From: Gardnerella swidsinskii
GTDB taxonomy: Bacteria > Actinomycetota > Actinomycetes > Actinomycetales > Bifidobacteriaceae
DNA length: 63,737 bases
Direction: 5' to 3'
Assembly (NCBI RefSeq): GCF_003397705.1
Contig: NZ_QJVB01000006.1
Coordinates: 1-63,737 of the forward strand
In this document: one piece after another, positions 17,928 through 26,427 of the stretch
Layout of the letters: each line of letters starts with the position of its first letter
Numbering within the stretch: the first letter of the stretch is position 1
Notes under the pieces: model-generated
What the model was told of the DNA's origin: nothing
Database searches by the model: none
Seen by the model: the letters and a program-made list of their open reading frames with translations, nothing else
Translations under genes and position numbers: made by a program

Positions 17928-18134
17928 CAACTTAGGTTGTTTAGTGACAAGCTGTTAAGGCTTGTCACATCATCTGATAGTTGTCACGCCTGATGTTACT
18001 GAGTTTAGACAACTTGTGACGGACAAGAGATGAAATTCTATATTAAATAAAATCTTTATTTATACTTATAGCGTACACGTAACACGTGTATTCGCGCGTA
18101 AAGGGATTTTTAGTCACTTGTCCGTCCTTGTCAC
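17924..18134. other. Candidate phage replication origin with GTGACAA iterons
   Basis: GTGACAA or its complement occurs at 17924, 17944, 17962, 17981 and 18128, with a GTGAC variant at 18016. One pair forms the perfect hairpin GTGACAAGC/GCTTGTCAC at 17944-17952/17960-17968. GACGGACAAG (18018-18027) is repeated in inverted form at 18117-18126. Between the last two lies a strongly AT-rich stretch, 18028-18070, suited to melting. Location right after the VapE gene supports an origin; it has not been mapped. Confidence 0.6.
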
Positions 18135-18154
18135 AGCATAAAGGATAAGAAGCA

Positions 18155-18460
18155 GTGATAAGAAAACAAAAAATAATAGTAAGAGAACGAGAGGTTGAGC
18201 GAAAACTCGTCCGTGAAGTTAAAGCAATGGGAGGACTTTGTTTAAAGCTTACGAGTCCTTCCGTTGACGGGCTTCCTGACAGGCTGGTTTTACTTCATGG
18301 GGGCAAGATTGGTTTTGTAGAGCTTAAAGCACCAGGTAAAAAGCCTAGAGTCTTACAGGTGAAACGGATGAAAGACTTACAGGCTTTAGGTTTTAAGGTT
18401 TTCGTGGTTGATGACAAGAGTCAGATTGGAGGTGTGATTGATGCGATACGAGCCACATGA
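18155..18460 (+). CDS. VRR-NUC domain nuclease
   Basis: This 101-aa PD-(D/E)XK nuclease of the VRR-NUC family has DGLPDRLVLL, GFVELKAPGKKPR (catalytic E-x-K) and a following Q-x-R-M pattern. GTG 18155 follows AAGGATAAGAAG. Stand-alone VRR-NUC proteins next to an SNF2 helicase are a standard pair in this phage type, presumably acting on branched DNA. It overlaps the helicase gene by 20 bp. Confidence 0.9.
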   Translation: MIRKQKIIVREREVERKLVREVKAMGGLCLKLTSPSVDGLPDRLVLLHGGKIGFVELKAPGKKPRVLQVKRMKDLQALGFKVFVVDDKSQIGGVIDAIRAT

Positions 18461-19880
18461 GTATCAAAAGTATGCGACTGATTTTATTATCACACACCCG
18501 GTTTCAGCGGTCTTGCTTGAAATGGGACTTGGTAAGAGTGTGATAAGTCTTACAGCAATTAACGACCTGATGCTTGACTCGTTTGATGTTTCCAGAACTC
18601 TTGTTATAGCTCCTCTTAGGGTTGCAAACACTACGTGGCCTTTAGAGTTAGAAAAGTGGGAGCATTTAAAACACCTGACTTATTCTGTGGTAACAGGCAC
18701 TGAGAAGGAGCGGATTCAAGCACTAAAAACGCCTGCTCACGTTTATATTATTAACCGTGAAAACGTGGAGTGGCTGATAATGAAAAGCGGCCTGCCGTTT
18801 AATTTTGACATGGTTGTGATAGATGAGCTTTCAAGTTTTAAATCGTATCAGGCGAAACGTTTTAAAGCATTACTGAAGGCTAGGCCGAAAGTTAAAAGGA
18901 TTGTTGGTCTTACAGGAACGCCTTCTTCTAACGGGCTTATGGATTTGTGGGCTGAGTTTAGGCTGCTTGATATGGGTGAAAGGCTTGGCCGCTATATTAC
19001 GTATTATCGGCAGAACTTTTTTAATCCTGATAAGCGTAACCAGCACATGGTTTTTTCCTACAAGCCTAAAGAAGGTGCTGAAAGCTTAATCTATAAGCAG
19101 ATAGCTGATATTACGATTTCGATGAAGTCAAAAGACTATTTGAAAATGCCAGCGTGTGTGATAAACGAGGTGAAAGTAGAGTTATCCGGTAAGGAGCGAA
19201 AACTCTACGATGAGCTGAAACAGGATATGGTGGTGTCGTTGGAGGGTAAAGAGATTGATGCGATTAACGCAGCGTCTCTTTCAAATAAGCTTCTTCAAAT
19301 GGCAGGCGGCGCGGTTTATAACGAGAAAAAAGAAAGCGTTCATATTCATGATCGTAAGCTTGATGCTTTAGAGGATTTAATCGAGGCTGCTAACGGTAAA
19401 CCGGTTCTTGTAGCTTACTGGTTTAAGCATGATCTTGAGCGGATTAAGAATCGTTTTAATGTGCGTGAGATTAAAACGAGTGCTGATATTGCTGACTGGA
19501 ATGCCGGCATGATTCCTGTAGCGTTGATTCACCCGGCTTCTGCAGGTCATGGTCTTAACTTACAGGCTGGCGGTTCTACTCTTATCTGGTTTTCCCTGAC
19601 TTGGAGTTTGGAACTTTACCAGCAGACGAACGCTAGGCTTAACCGTCAGGGTCAAACCGATACGGTTGTAATCCATCACATTATCACTAAGGACACGATT
19701 GATGAGGATGTGATGAGGGCTTTAAGCATGAAGGCTAAAGTGCAGGATGCTTTAATCGAGTCGGTTAAAGCAAGACTATCAATTAACGAAGTGAGGGAAA
19801 GGGGTTCTAGAGAGAACTTACCTCAAAATGGAGGTAAGAATGAACAAAAAAGAATACTTACGGCAAGCCTATCTTCTTGA
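18441..19880 (+). CDS. SNF2-type DEAD/DEAH helicase
   Basis: This 479-aa helicase has motif I (MGLGKSVIS), a DEAH-like VIDELSSFK, LTGTPSSNG (motif III), HPASAGHGLNLQAG and motif VI (QTNARLNRQGQ). ATG 18441 follows GGAGG by 8 bp. It lies between VRR-NUC and the ArpU-like gene, which it overlaps by 41 bp. It probably remodels DNA in phage replication or recombination. Confidence 0.93.
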   Translation: MRYEPHEYQKYATDFIITHPVSAVLLEMGLGKSVISLTAINDLMLDSFDVSRTLVIAPLRVANTTWPLELEKWEHLKHLTYSVVTGTEKERIQALKTPAHVYIINRENVEWLIMKSGLPFNFDMVVIDELSSFKSYQAKRFKALLKARPKVKRIVGLTGTPSSNGLMDLWAEFRLLDMGERLGRYITYYRQNFFNPDKRNQHMVFSYKPKEGAESLIYKQIADITISMKSKDYLKMPACVINEVKVELSGKERKLYDELKQDMVVSLEGKEIDAINAASLSNKLLQMAGGAVYNEKKESVHIHDRKLDALEDLIEAANGKPVLVAYWFKHDLERIKNRFNVREIKTSADIADWNAGMIPVALIHPASAGHGLNLQAGGSTLIWFSLTWSLELYQQTNARLNRQGQTDTVVIHHIITKDTIDEDVMRALSMKAKVQDALIESVKARLSINEVRERGSRENLPQNGGKNEQKRILTASLSS

Positions 19881-20268
19881 TAAGCGGATTAAGGCTGACA
19901 TGGATGAAGTAGTAAGACTGCGTGAGCTTGCTACAAGTGTTTCATCATTAAGATACGACAGAGAGTATGTGCAGACGACTCGAAGCGTGGAAGCTCCGTT
20001 TGTGAAAGCTCTTATAAGGGTTATGGATTTAGAAGCAAAGATTAACATGGAGATTACGATGCTTACCAGTTTGAAAGAGCAGATTTTGGATGTGATTTCT
20101 AAACTTGAAAGCGTGGATGAGCAGATGATTTTACGTTACCGTTACATGAGTAACATGACGTGGGAGGATATTGGGAAAGAACTCCATGCTAGCAGAATGA
20201 CGATTATAAGATGGCATGGTAAAGCGTTAGAGCACATGGTTTTACCAGATAATCTAATCCAAATCTGA
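19840..20268 (+). CDS. ArpU/DUF1492-like late transcription regulator
   Basis: This 142-aa protein has an N-terminal coiled region (about residues 1-85) and a C-terminal sigma-region-4-like helix-turn-helix (about 95-130: LRYRYMSNMTWEDIGKELH, then SRMTIIRWHGKAL). Such proteins control late gene expression in phages of Bacillota. The start at ATG 19840 follows GGAGGT. Three 10-bp spaced boxes and a promoter lie directly after its stop, probably its target. Confidence 0.85.
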   Translation: MNKKEYLRQAYLLDKRIKADMDEVVRLRELATSVSSLRYDREYVQTTRSVEAPFVKALIRVMDLEAKINMEITMLTSLKEQILDVISKLESVDEQMILRYRYMSNMTWEDIGKELHASRMTIIRWHGKALEHMVLPDNLIQI

Positions 20269-20274
20269 AAAAAT

Positions 20275-20329
20275 GGTACGGTTTGGTACGCTCTGATACG
20301 AGACGTTACAGCCTTCTATATGGTATTAT
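20275..20329 (+). promoter_or_regulatory. Three in-phase activator boxes and -10 element (late switch candidate)
   Basis: GGTACG, GGTACG and GATACG start at 20275, 20285 and 20295, exactly one helical turn apart. TATTAT follows at 20324-20329 with no good -35. This is the layout of an activator-dependent promoter and would suit the ArpU-like protein encoded just before it. Confidence 0.6.
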
Positions 20330-20353
20330 AAACTTAGCAAAATTATAAATACT

Positions 20354-20388
20354 AAGCCTTGGAAGAGTAATCTTTCAGGGCTTTTTTC
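20354..20388 (+). terminator. Terminator hairpin between late promoter and next gene
   Basis: Thirteen base pairs (AAGCCTTGGAAGA with TCTTTCAGGGCTT, two G-U) close a GTAA loop and run into six T. It stands between the promoter above and ATG 20410, so expression downstream needs read-through. The following ATGCCTAAA...AGGAGG is shared with the terminase leader at 29693. Confidence 0.75.
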
Positions 20389-20409
20389 ATGCCTAAAAGG
20401 AGGCACAAC

Positions 20410-22731
20410 ATGGATCAGATGGTATTGCAAACACAACAATGGTTAAACAAAACCTATGGTGATAAGCCTGGGTTTGGTTCAGTTATTACTGATGGGAATA
20501 CTGGTTGGGATACAATCAATGGGCTTATTAGAGCTTTGCAGATTGAGCTTGGTATAACAGCAACAGCAAATAATTTTGGTGCTGGTACAACACGTAAATT
20601 TAATCAACGTTATCCGCACGGTGTTAAACAACAAGATGATAGTGATGAGTCGAAAAGTAATGTTTACTCTATTATTCAGGGTGCTTTATGGTGTAAGGGT
20701 TATTCGACAAGTAATAATATTACGCAACACTTTTATAGTGGAACGGGGCGTGCTGTTAAAGAGTTGAAGAATGATATGGGTATTGGTGGTGATTCTACAG
20801 TCACAATTGATATAATGAAAGCTCTTCTTTCTATGCAACAGTTTGTTTTACTAAATCGTTACGGTGGTACTGGCGTTGTTAGGATTATTCAACAAACTGT
20901 TAATCGAACCTATAAGGATTATACTGGTATCATTCCTTGTGACGGCTTGTATGGTCGAGAAATGAACACTGCACTTATTCAGATTTTACAGTCGTTAGAG
21001 GGTTATTCGCCTGATGATGCCACGGGCAATTTTGGACATGGTACACGACGTAATTTGAAAACTATTAGCAGGCAAAACGCTTCTTCCTATGGTAAGTGGG
21101 TGTGGTTAGCAAAAGCTGTACTTAATTGCATTAGATATGATTGTCTTCAAAATGAGAATTGGGATGATGATTTTGCTGAGCAACTCACTAAATTCCAAAA
21201 AGACTATAAGCTTCCAGTCAGCGGAGCACTTGATGTTAACACGTGGATGTCGTTGTTAACTAGTAAAGGCAATCCAGACAGAAAAGCAAAAGCATGCGAC
21301 ACACGTTTTGAAATTACTTCGGAATTACTCAATACTCTTAAACGCGACGGATATGAAATTGTTGGACGTTATTTAACAGGTGGCTCGTTTAAAGAAATCC
21401 GTGAAGGCGAGCTGAAACGTATTGTTGACGGAGGCTTGAAATATTTCCCTATTTTCCAAGAAAATGGTCGTAGCCTTAGCGACTTTACGTATCAAAAAGG
21501 TCTTGAACACGGTACGAAAGCTAGTGAAGCAGCATTATCTAAAGGTGTACCAGCAACAGTAATCTATTTTGCGGTAGACATGGATATTTATGATTATCAG
21601 ATTGATAGTAACATTATTCCTTATTTTAAAGGTATTAATGAAACTATTGATTCTCGTTACTCAGTGGGCATTTATGCGTCGCGTAATGTGTGTACAAGGA
21701 TATCTAATGTAGGGTTGTCTGTTTCTAGTTTCGTATCAGATATGTCTACTGCTTTTAGTGGCAATCTGGGATTCCCAATTCCTAAAAACTGGAACTATGA
21801 TCAATTCCATGGAATCCCTGGCTATAAAGGTAAAGTGGACTTAGATAAGGTTGCTTACAATGGGAAGATACCAGCCTGTAATAGTGTTCTATCATCTCAG
21901 AAATATCAGCAAGATGAAACTCAATTTATTAAATGGGTGACTACAACAGAAAAAGAGTGTCTTAAAGCGTTTGAAGGTATTTTCAACCCATTGATTGCAT
22001 ATCGATTTGCAGTTGGCCAATATATTCTTGAATACCTGCGAAAACCAGAATATTGGGGTGACAAATACTTTGGATTGTGGAGGCTTTACACTCCAGAACC
22101 TAATATCGACAAAAACGATAGGGAGGCTCGGTCTGTATGTCATGCTGTATGTTCAAAACAGCCTTCTATTAGGGACAAAGTATCAACTATAGATATTGCT
22201 CATATGGCTGCTACTGCCTTAGGCTATATTTGCTGGGGAATACCAGAAAATAAAGGTGATTACAGCTTAGGTGATTTAGGTGGATGGTCGTTAGATTTAC
22301 TACAAATGTTTGGAAATTATAGGAGGGTTGCCAAAGATCAAGATTTATCGGAGTGGTTAAAGGAGCATTTGGGTAGTAAAACTGATGGACAAGGATTTGG
22401 TTACGATGACGTGGTTGCAGACGCAGATGCCTATCTCATTGTTTCTTCCATGAAGAAAGATAATAGTGATACAAGGTTTTCAAAATCTATATCACAACTA
22501 TATCAGCATAGTAAGCGTGAAAGAATCAAGATGTTTTATCAAGAACGATTTAATTCGTCTAAAGATAATGTCATTAGTGCCTTCAAGAAACTAGCTGATG
22601 GTATAGATTTTGGCCCGTTAAAAAATGTAAATAAAGACCTTTTGAAACAAGCTGCTAAAACTGATGTTTTGCCTACGGTGACGGAAGCCAAGATATTAGG
22701 TCAAATGTATGCGGAGTTTATGGCAAGCTAA
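20410..22731 (+). CDS. Large cell-wall-binding protein with DUF1906 glycoside-hydrolase-like domain
   Basis: This 773-aa protein contains about three peptidoglycan-binding-like helical repeats (about residues 1-275), then a DUF1906/Rv2525c-like TIM-barrel domain (about 295-505, with GYEIVGRYLTGG, FQENGRSLSDF and YFAVDMDIYD). A C-terminal region of about 260 residues is not recognised. There is no signal peptide, so export or release would need the phage lysis system or another route. The start ATG 20410 follows AGGAGG. Its own terminator leader, and a bidirectional terminator behind it, isolate it from the phage operons, as expected of a moron. It could be a lysin, or a toxin paired with the convergent membrane protein. 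Confidence 0.75.
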   Translation: MDQMVLQTQQWLNKTYGDKPGFGSVITDGNTGWDTINGLIRALQIELGITATANNFGAGTTRKFNQRYPHGVKQQDDSDESKSNVYSIIQGALWCKGYSTSNNITQHFYSGTGRAVKELKNDMGIGGDSTVTIDIMKALLSMQQFVLLNRYGGTGVVRIIQQTVNRTYKDYTGIIPCDGLYGREMNTALIQILQSLEGYSPDDATGNFGHGTRRNLKTISRQNASSYGKWVWLAKAVLNCIRYDCLQNENWDDDFAEQLTKFQKDYKLPVSGALDVNTWMSLLTSKGNPDRKAKACDTRFEITSELLNTLKRDGYEIVGRYLTGGSFKEIREGELKRIVDGGLKYFPIFQENGRSLSDFTYQKGLEHGTKASEAALSKGVPATVIYFAVDMDIYDYQIDSNIIPYFKGINETIDSRYSVGIYASRNVCTRISNVGLSVSSFVSDMSTAFSGNLGFPIPKNWNYDQFHGIPGYKGKVDLDKVAYNGKIPACNSVLSSQKYQQDETQFIKWVTTTEKECLKAFEGIFNPLIAYRFAVGQYILEYLRKPEYWGDKYFGLWRLYTPEPNIDKNDREARSVCHAVCSKQPSIRDKVSTIDIAHMAATALGYICWGIPENKGDYSLGDLGGWSLDLLQMFGNYRRVAKDQDLSEWLKEHLGSKTDGQGFGYDDVVADADAYLIVSSMKKDNSDTRFSKSISQLYQHSKRERIKMFYQERFNSSKDNVISAFKKLADGIDFGPLKNVNKDLLKQAAKTDVLPTVTEAKILGQMYAEFMAS

Positions 22732-22750
22732 TTATCATATTTCTATAGTC

Positions 22751-22794
22751 AGAAGGAGTTCATAATATTTTAATGCTGTGAACTCCTTCTTATT
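22751..22794. terminator. Bidirectional terminator between convergent genes
   Basis: A perfect 12-bp stem, AGAAGGAGTTCA with TGAACTCCTTCT, closes a 16-base loop. TATTTT follows on the plus strand. It separates the 773-aa gene from the minus-strand membrane gene. Confidence 0.8.
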
Positions 22795-22803
22795 TTGAGT
22801 TAC

Positions 22804-23205
22804 TTATTGCGGAGTATTAAAATCAACAACTAAACCTAGGAAGGAAAAGAAAGCAAATAATAAGGATAAGGCAATTATGAGTAGTGTGAAAATGACTGCT
22901 ACTACTTTTAACGAGATAAGTATGATCTTTATATATATTGGTTTGTCAGTTTGAGGTAGTTTCTTTGTTGATGTAGCAGTAATGATTTTAAGAACTAGAG
23001 AGATAGCCAGCAGAAGATAACCTGTACAGCAAATCGATATTGTTAATATGTCAGACAAATATATTTGGACTGTGGTTGTAGGTGTATGCGGGTCTAAATA
23101 TATGGGAAGAAAATGCGTAATGTTTCTTTCTTCTAAAATCACTAAAAGTAATAAGAAAACGCCTAATGCCCAAAGGATATTTGCTACGGTTTTACATTTT
23201 TTCAT
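22804..23205 (-). CDS. Small membrane protein, unknown (133 aa)
   Basis: I do not recognise this protein. It has three hydrophobic segments (about residues 8-22, 48-72 and 90-125) and basic loops, consistent with an inner-membrane protein. It is transcribed toward the 773-aa DUF1906 gene and away from the phage operon, so it is probably expressed in the lysogen. An immunity or superinfection-exclusion role is possible from context only. Confidence 0.65.
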   Translation of the reverse strand: MKKCKTVANILWALGVFLLLLVILEERNITHFLPIYLDPHTPTTTVQIYLSDILTISICCTGYLLLAISLVLKIITATSTKKLPQTDKPIYIKIILISLKVVAVIFTLLIIALSLLFAFFSFLGLVVDFNTPQ

Positions 23206-23277
23206 AACAACTACCTGTAAACTATTTTATTTTAACAATTGTATCACAAGTGTAAGCTTCCCGAGGGAGGATGAGTC

Positions 23278-23637
23278 TTGCCAAGAAAACCTAAAAGACC
23301 GTGTTCTTATCAAGGCTGTCCGAACCTAACTGACGGCAGGTTTTGTGAGGAACACTTAAAACAAGAGAACCGGCGCTACGAAAAATACGAGCGTCCTTAT
23401 GATGCTCACAAGCGTTACGGCAGAGCATGGCAGAAAGTGCGGGATTCTTATGTGAAAGAGCATCCTTTCTGTGAGTTTTGCTTTAAGAACCATATGCTTG
23501 TACCTGTTGAGCAGGTTCATCATATTAAACCGATTGCTGAAGGTGGAACGCATGAGAGGAATAATCTTATTTCTCTATGTAAATCCTGTCACTCTAAAAT
23601 TCACGCTAAGCGTGGAGATCGCTGGCATAACAAATAA
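23278..23637 (+). CDS. HNH endonuclease (packaging-associated)
   Basis: This 119-aa HNH nuclease has N-terminal Cys/His residues, then CEFCFKN, VHHIKPIAEGG, NNLISLCKSCH. It is complete and canonical. TTG 23278 is used as start, 7 bp after GGGAGG. HNH proteins directly before TerS/TerL are required for cleavage at cos in several siphophages, so this one probably works with the terminase. Confidence 0.9.
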   Translation: MPRKPKRPCSYQGCPNLTDGRFCEEHLKQENRRYEKYERPYDAHKRYGRAWQKVRDSYVKEHPFCEFCFKNHMLVPVEQVHHIKPIAEGGTHERNNLISLCKSCHSKIHAKRGDRWHNK

Positions 23638-23790
23638 CCCACCCCCTAGGGGGGTTTAAATCTCTACGAGCCTACCCCATGGGGAACGGGCGCAGGGTCT
23701 CGCGTGCAAAAACAGCGTATTCAAAAGGGTAATAGGCAAAATCAGACACAAAAATTTTTTAATAGTTAAAACTCGCGTGGGAAGGAGGTG
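23638..23790. other. Candidate cos region
   Basis: This noncoding gap between the HNH and small-terminase genes is GC-rich. It holds two strong palindromes, CCCCCTAGGGGG at 23642-23653 and CCCCATGGGG at 23675-23684, followed by a GGGCGCAGGGTCTCGCG stretch. Position between HNH and terminase is where cos lies in many cos-type phages. The cut positions are not known. Confidence 0.5.
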
Positions 23791-23796
23791 GAAAGT

Positions 23797-24348
23797 TTGC
23801 CTACAAAATCAAATAATATCGGCGGTCGTGGCGGCAGACGCGTGGGTGCCGGGCGTAAAAAGAAAGCGGTTGTTGAAAAAGCGAGTGAAGGAAACCCAGG
23901 TGGCAGGCCTTTAAGTGTTCTTGATATTCCGGAGCTTGAAGGCGCTGAAATGCCTCAGCCTCACGAGTTTTTATCTGCCACGCAAAAAGACGGTACTCAG
24001 CTTCAGGCTAGAGAAATTTTCGCTGAAACATGGAAGTGGCTAAAAGACATTGGTGTTAGCAGTAAAGTCCCGTCTCCTCTTATTGAACGGTATGCGATGA
24101 GTTGTGCTCGTTGGATTCAATGCGAGGAAGTAACTAGTAAACTCGGGTTTCTTTCCAAGCATCCGACTACGGGTAAACCGATACCTTCGCCTTTTATAAA
24201 TATTGGTATTAACTACATGAATCAGGCGGTCAGGCTTTGGAATGAGATTTTCCAGATTGTGAAAGAAAACTGTTCGACTGAGTTTGATGGTGTTTCACCT
24301 CAAAACGATTTAATGGAACGCCTGCTTATTACACGTAAAAACATTTAG
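23797..24348 (+). CDS. Terminase small subunit (P27 family)
   Basis: This 183-aa DNA-recognition subunit of the packaging motor begins with a Gly/Arg-rich basic segment (GGRGGRRVGAGRKKK) and continues with helices typical of P27-family small terminases. TTG 23797 lies 7 bp after AAGGAGGTG. The large subunit is 5.4 kb downstream; the gap is filled by metabolism and methylation genes, an unusual split. Confidence 0.85.
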   Translation: MPTKSNNIGGRGGRRVGAGRKKKAVVEKASEGNPGGRPLSVLDIPELEGAEMPQPHEFLSATQKDGTQLQAREIFAETWKWLKDIGVSSKVPSPLIERYAMSCARWIQCEEVTSKLGFLSKHPTTGKPIPSPFINIGINYMNQAVRLWNEIFQIVKENCSTEFDGVSPQNDLMERLLITRKNI

Positions 24349-24358
24349 GAGAAAAATT

Positions 24359-25144
24359 ATGATAGAAAAAGTAAACCCGTCGCATGTTGACAAGATTGCG
24401 GATCGTATTGCTGGAGCAATTGTTGATCTGGCTTACAAGCTGGATGAGAATCCGAAGATTGCTGTTGAAGTGATGCTCGGGCATGGTAAGTGTGCCGTGT
24501 GTATTGAAAGCACGGTGATGTTTAAGTTTAAGGATATTAAAAATATTATCCACCGTTTAAGCCCTGGGAAAGTAAAGATTGATATTACGGTTGTGCCGCA
24601 GGATAAGCATTTAAGCCGAAACCAGGATGGTATGGTTCGCTGTGGTGATAACGGGATTTTTAAAGGCGTGCCACTAACAGGCGAGCAGAAGAAGCTTTCT
24701 ACTATTGCTCGAAAGGTTTATGAAAAGTATCCGTATGATGGCAAGTATGTTCTTGATGGTGAAAAGCTTATCATCTGCCAGTCTCACGCTAAACGAGAAG
24801 ACTTATTGAAAGAGTATCCGAGTGCGTTTGTTAATCCTTTAGGCGACTGGACGGGTGGTATCAGCGTGGATACGGGAGCGGTTAACCGAAAACTTGGGTC
24901 AGATATGGCTGATGCTGTTACGGGCGGCGGTCTTCATGGTAAGGATCTTACGAAAGCTGACGTGTCGGTTAACATTTACGCGTTTTTGAAAGCGCAGGAA
25001 ACTGGTCGTGTGGTTGAGTTTTCTTGTGCTATCGGGGATGAAATGGTTGATGGTAAACCGTATGCGCAGATTGTGAAAATTGCGAAAGATTATATTGACT
25101 CGGTGGGTGGTTTTGAAAAGCTGGCTTGCTGGGGTCTTTTCTAA
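24359..25144 (+). CDS. Short MetK-like S-adenosylmethionine synthetase
   Basis: This 261-aa protein resembles methionine adenosyltransferase. HVDKIADRI near the start corresponds to the HPDKI(A/C)D motif with Pro replaced by Val. GDNGIF parallels GDQG. GGGLHGKDLTKADVS matches the GGAFSGKDPTKVDRS loop. It is about 120 residues shorter than cellular MetK (about 390 aa), lacking much of the central part. It lies directly before two DNA methyltransferases, so it may secure S-adenosylmethionine for phage DNA methylation. Catalytic activity with this shortened fold is uncertain. Confidence 0.85.
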   Translation: MIEKVNPSHVDKIADRIAGAIVDLAYKLDENPKIAVEVMLGHGKCAVCIESTVMFKFKDIKNIIHRLSPGKVKIDITVVPQDKHLSRNQDGMVRCGDNGIFKGVPLTGEQKKLSTIARKVYEKYPYDGKYVLDGEKLIICQSHAKREDLLKEYPSAFVNPLGDWTGGISVDTGAVNRKLGSDMADAVTGGGLHGKDLTKADVSVNIYAFLKAQETGRVVEFSCAIGDEMVDGKPYAQIVKIAKDYIDSVGGFEKLACWGLF

Positions 25145-25158
25145 TGGGAGGAAAGCTT

Positions 25159-26427
25159 ATGGAAAAAGAAATGCAGTATTATTTGGCTGACGTAAGTGAG
25201 CTTATCCCGTATGTGAGAAACGCTCGCACACACTCTGAGGCACAAGTATCTCAGATAGCGGCAAGTATCCGCGAGTTTGGTTTTCTTTCCCCGATTCTAG
25301 TGGCGGAGGATAATACGATTCTCGCAGGGCACGGCAGGCTTGCCGCGGCACTAAAACTGGGTCTTAAAAAAGTTCCGTGCGTGAAAGAAAACCATTTAAC
25401 TGAAACACAAAAGCGTGCGTATATTATTGCGGATAATAAGCTTTCACTTAACGCCGGCTGGGATAGTGAGCTTTTAGCTGTTGAATTGTCGGAGCTTGAA
25501 GGAGCTGATTTTAACCTTGATCTTCTCGGATTTGACGAGGCGGAGCTTTCCAGTATTTTTGATGCTGATAAAGACGTAAACGAAGATGATTTTGATGTTG
25601 AAAAAGAATTGGAAGAACCGTGTTTTTCTAAAACAGGTGACATATGGATGCTTGGTAAGCATCGTATTATTTGCGGTGATTCAACCGATTCTTCTACGTT
25701 TGAAAAACTACTCGGTGAAACAAAGGTAAATCTTGTTTGCACAGACGCACCTTATTTCGTAAACCTTGAAAACGCGTCAGGGAAAATTAAAAATGATGAT
25801 TTAAGCGATAAAGAAGGCTACGAGTTTTTAATGAAAGTTTTTACCAACTTCAAAAACTCTATGGCAGCTGACGCGTCTATTTACGAGTTTTACGCAACGA
25901 TGAAAGCGCGTGTTTTCTACGATGCTTTTGAGGACGCGGGGTTTAAGGTGGCAGCCGGTTTAATTTGGAAAAAGCCGAGAGCACCGCTGATGCGAACGGA
26001 CTGGAAGTTTAATATGGAGCCGATTATTTACGGTTGGCGTAAAGACGGTAAACATAAGTGGTATGGTGATCAGAAACAGACAGCCGTGTTTGAATTTGAC
26101 GGGATTAAAAACTCGAAGGAAGAAGGCTGTGGGCATCCTTCCAGTAAGCCCGTGGCACTGATTGCTTATCTTATTAAACAAAGCACGCAAACAAACAGTC
26201 TTGTGTTAGACGGGTTTTTAGGCTCGGCATCAACGCTTATAGCCTGTGAGCAGATTGGCAGAGTCTGCTTTGGAGTGGAGCTTGAACCTAAATTTATTGA
26301 TGTTGCGGTTAAACGGTATATGAAGTTTCACGATGATAAAACAGAAGACGTGCTTCTTATACGAGATGGAAAACAGTATAGCTACGAGCAGGCAATTGAA
26401 ATGATGAAAGAGGCTGACGATGAGTAA
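25159..26427 (+). CDS. ParB-N domain fused to DNA N6-adenine/N4-cytosine methyltransferase
   Basis: This 422-aa protein has an N-terminal ParB/Srx-like nuclease-fold domain (about residues 10-110, with ILAGHGRLAAA) and a C-terminal beta-type methyltransferase. The motif usually DPPY is TDAPYFV here, and motif I is LDGFLGSAS near the end. The DAPY variant is seen in some phage enzymes. The start ATG 25159 follows GGGAGGAAAG. It overlaps the cytosine methyltransferase gene by 8 bp. No cognate restriction enzyme is present, so it is an orphan enzyme, probably for self-protection. Confidence 0.9.
   Translation: MEKEMQYYLADVSELIPYVRNARTHSEAQVSQIAASIREFGFLSPILVAEDNTILAGHGRLAAALKLGLKKVPCVKENHLTETQKRAYIIADNKLSLNAGWDSELLAVELSELEGADFNLDLLGFDEAELSSIFDADKDVNEDDFDVEKELEEPCFSKTGDIWMLGKHRIICGDSTDSSTFEKLLGETKVNLVCTDAPYFVNLENASGKIKNDDLSDKEGYEFLMKVFTNFKNSMAADASIYEFYATMKARVFYDAFEDAGFKVAAGLIWKKPRAPLMRTDWKFNMEPIIYGWRKDGKHKWYGDQKQTAVFEFDGIKNSKEEGCGHPSSKPVALIAYLIKQSTQTNSLVLDGFLGSASTLIACEQIGRVCFGVELEPKFIDVAVKRYMKFHDDKTEDVLLIRDGKQYSYEQAIEMMKEADDE

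Noticed and set aside
18014..18134. CTTGTCCGTC inverted pair as a transcription terminator
   Set aside because: The arms are 89 bp apart with no T run after the second, and fit the iteron cluster better.
23048..23329. Plus-strand frame of 93 codons
   Set aside because: It runs antisense to the 133-aa membrane gene and across the HNH start; the HNH frame has clear motifs.
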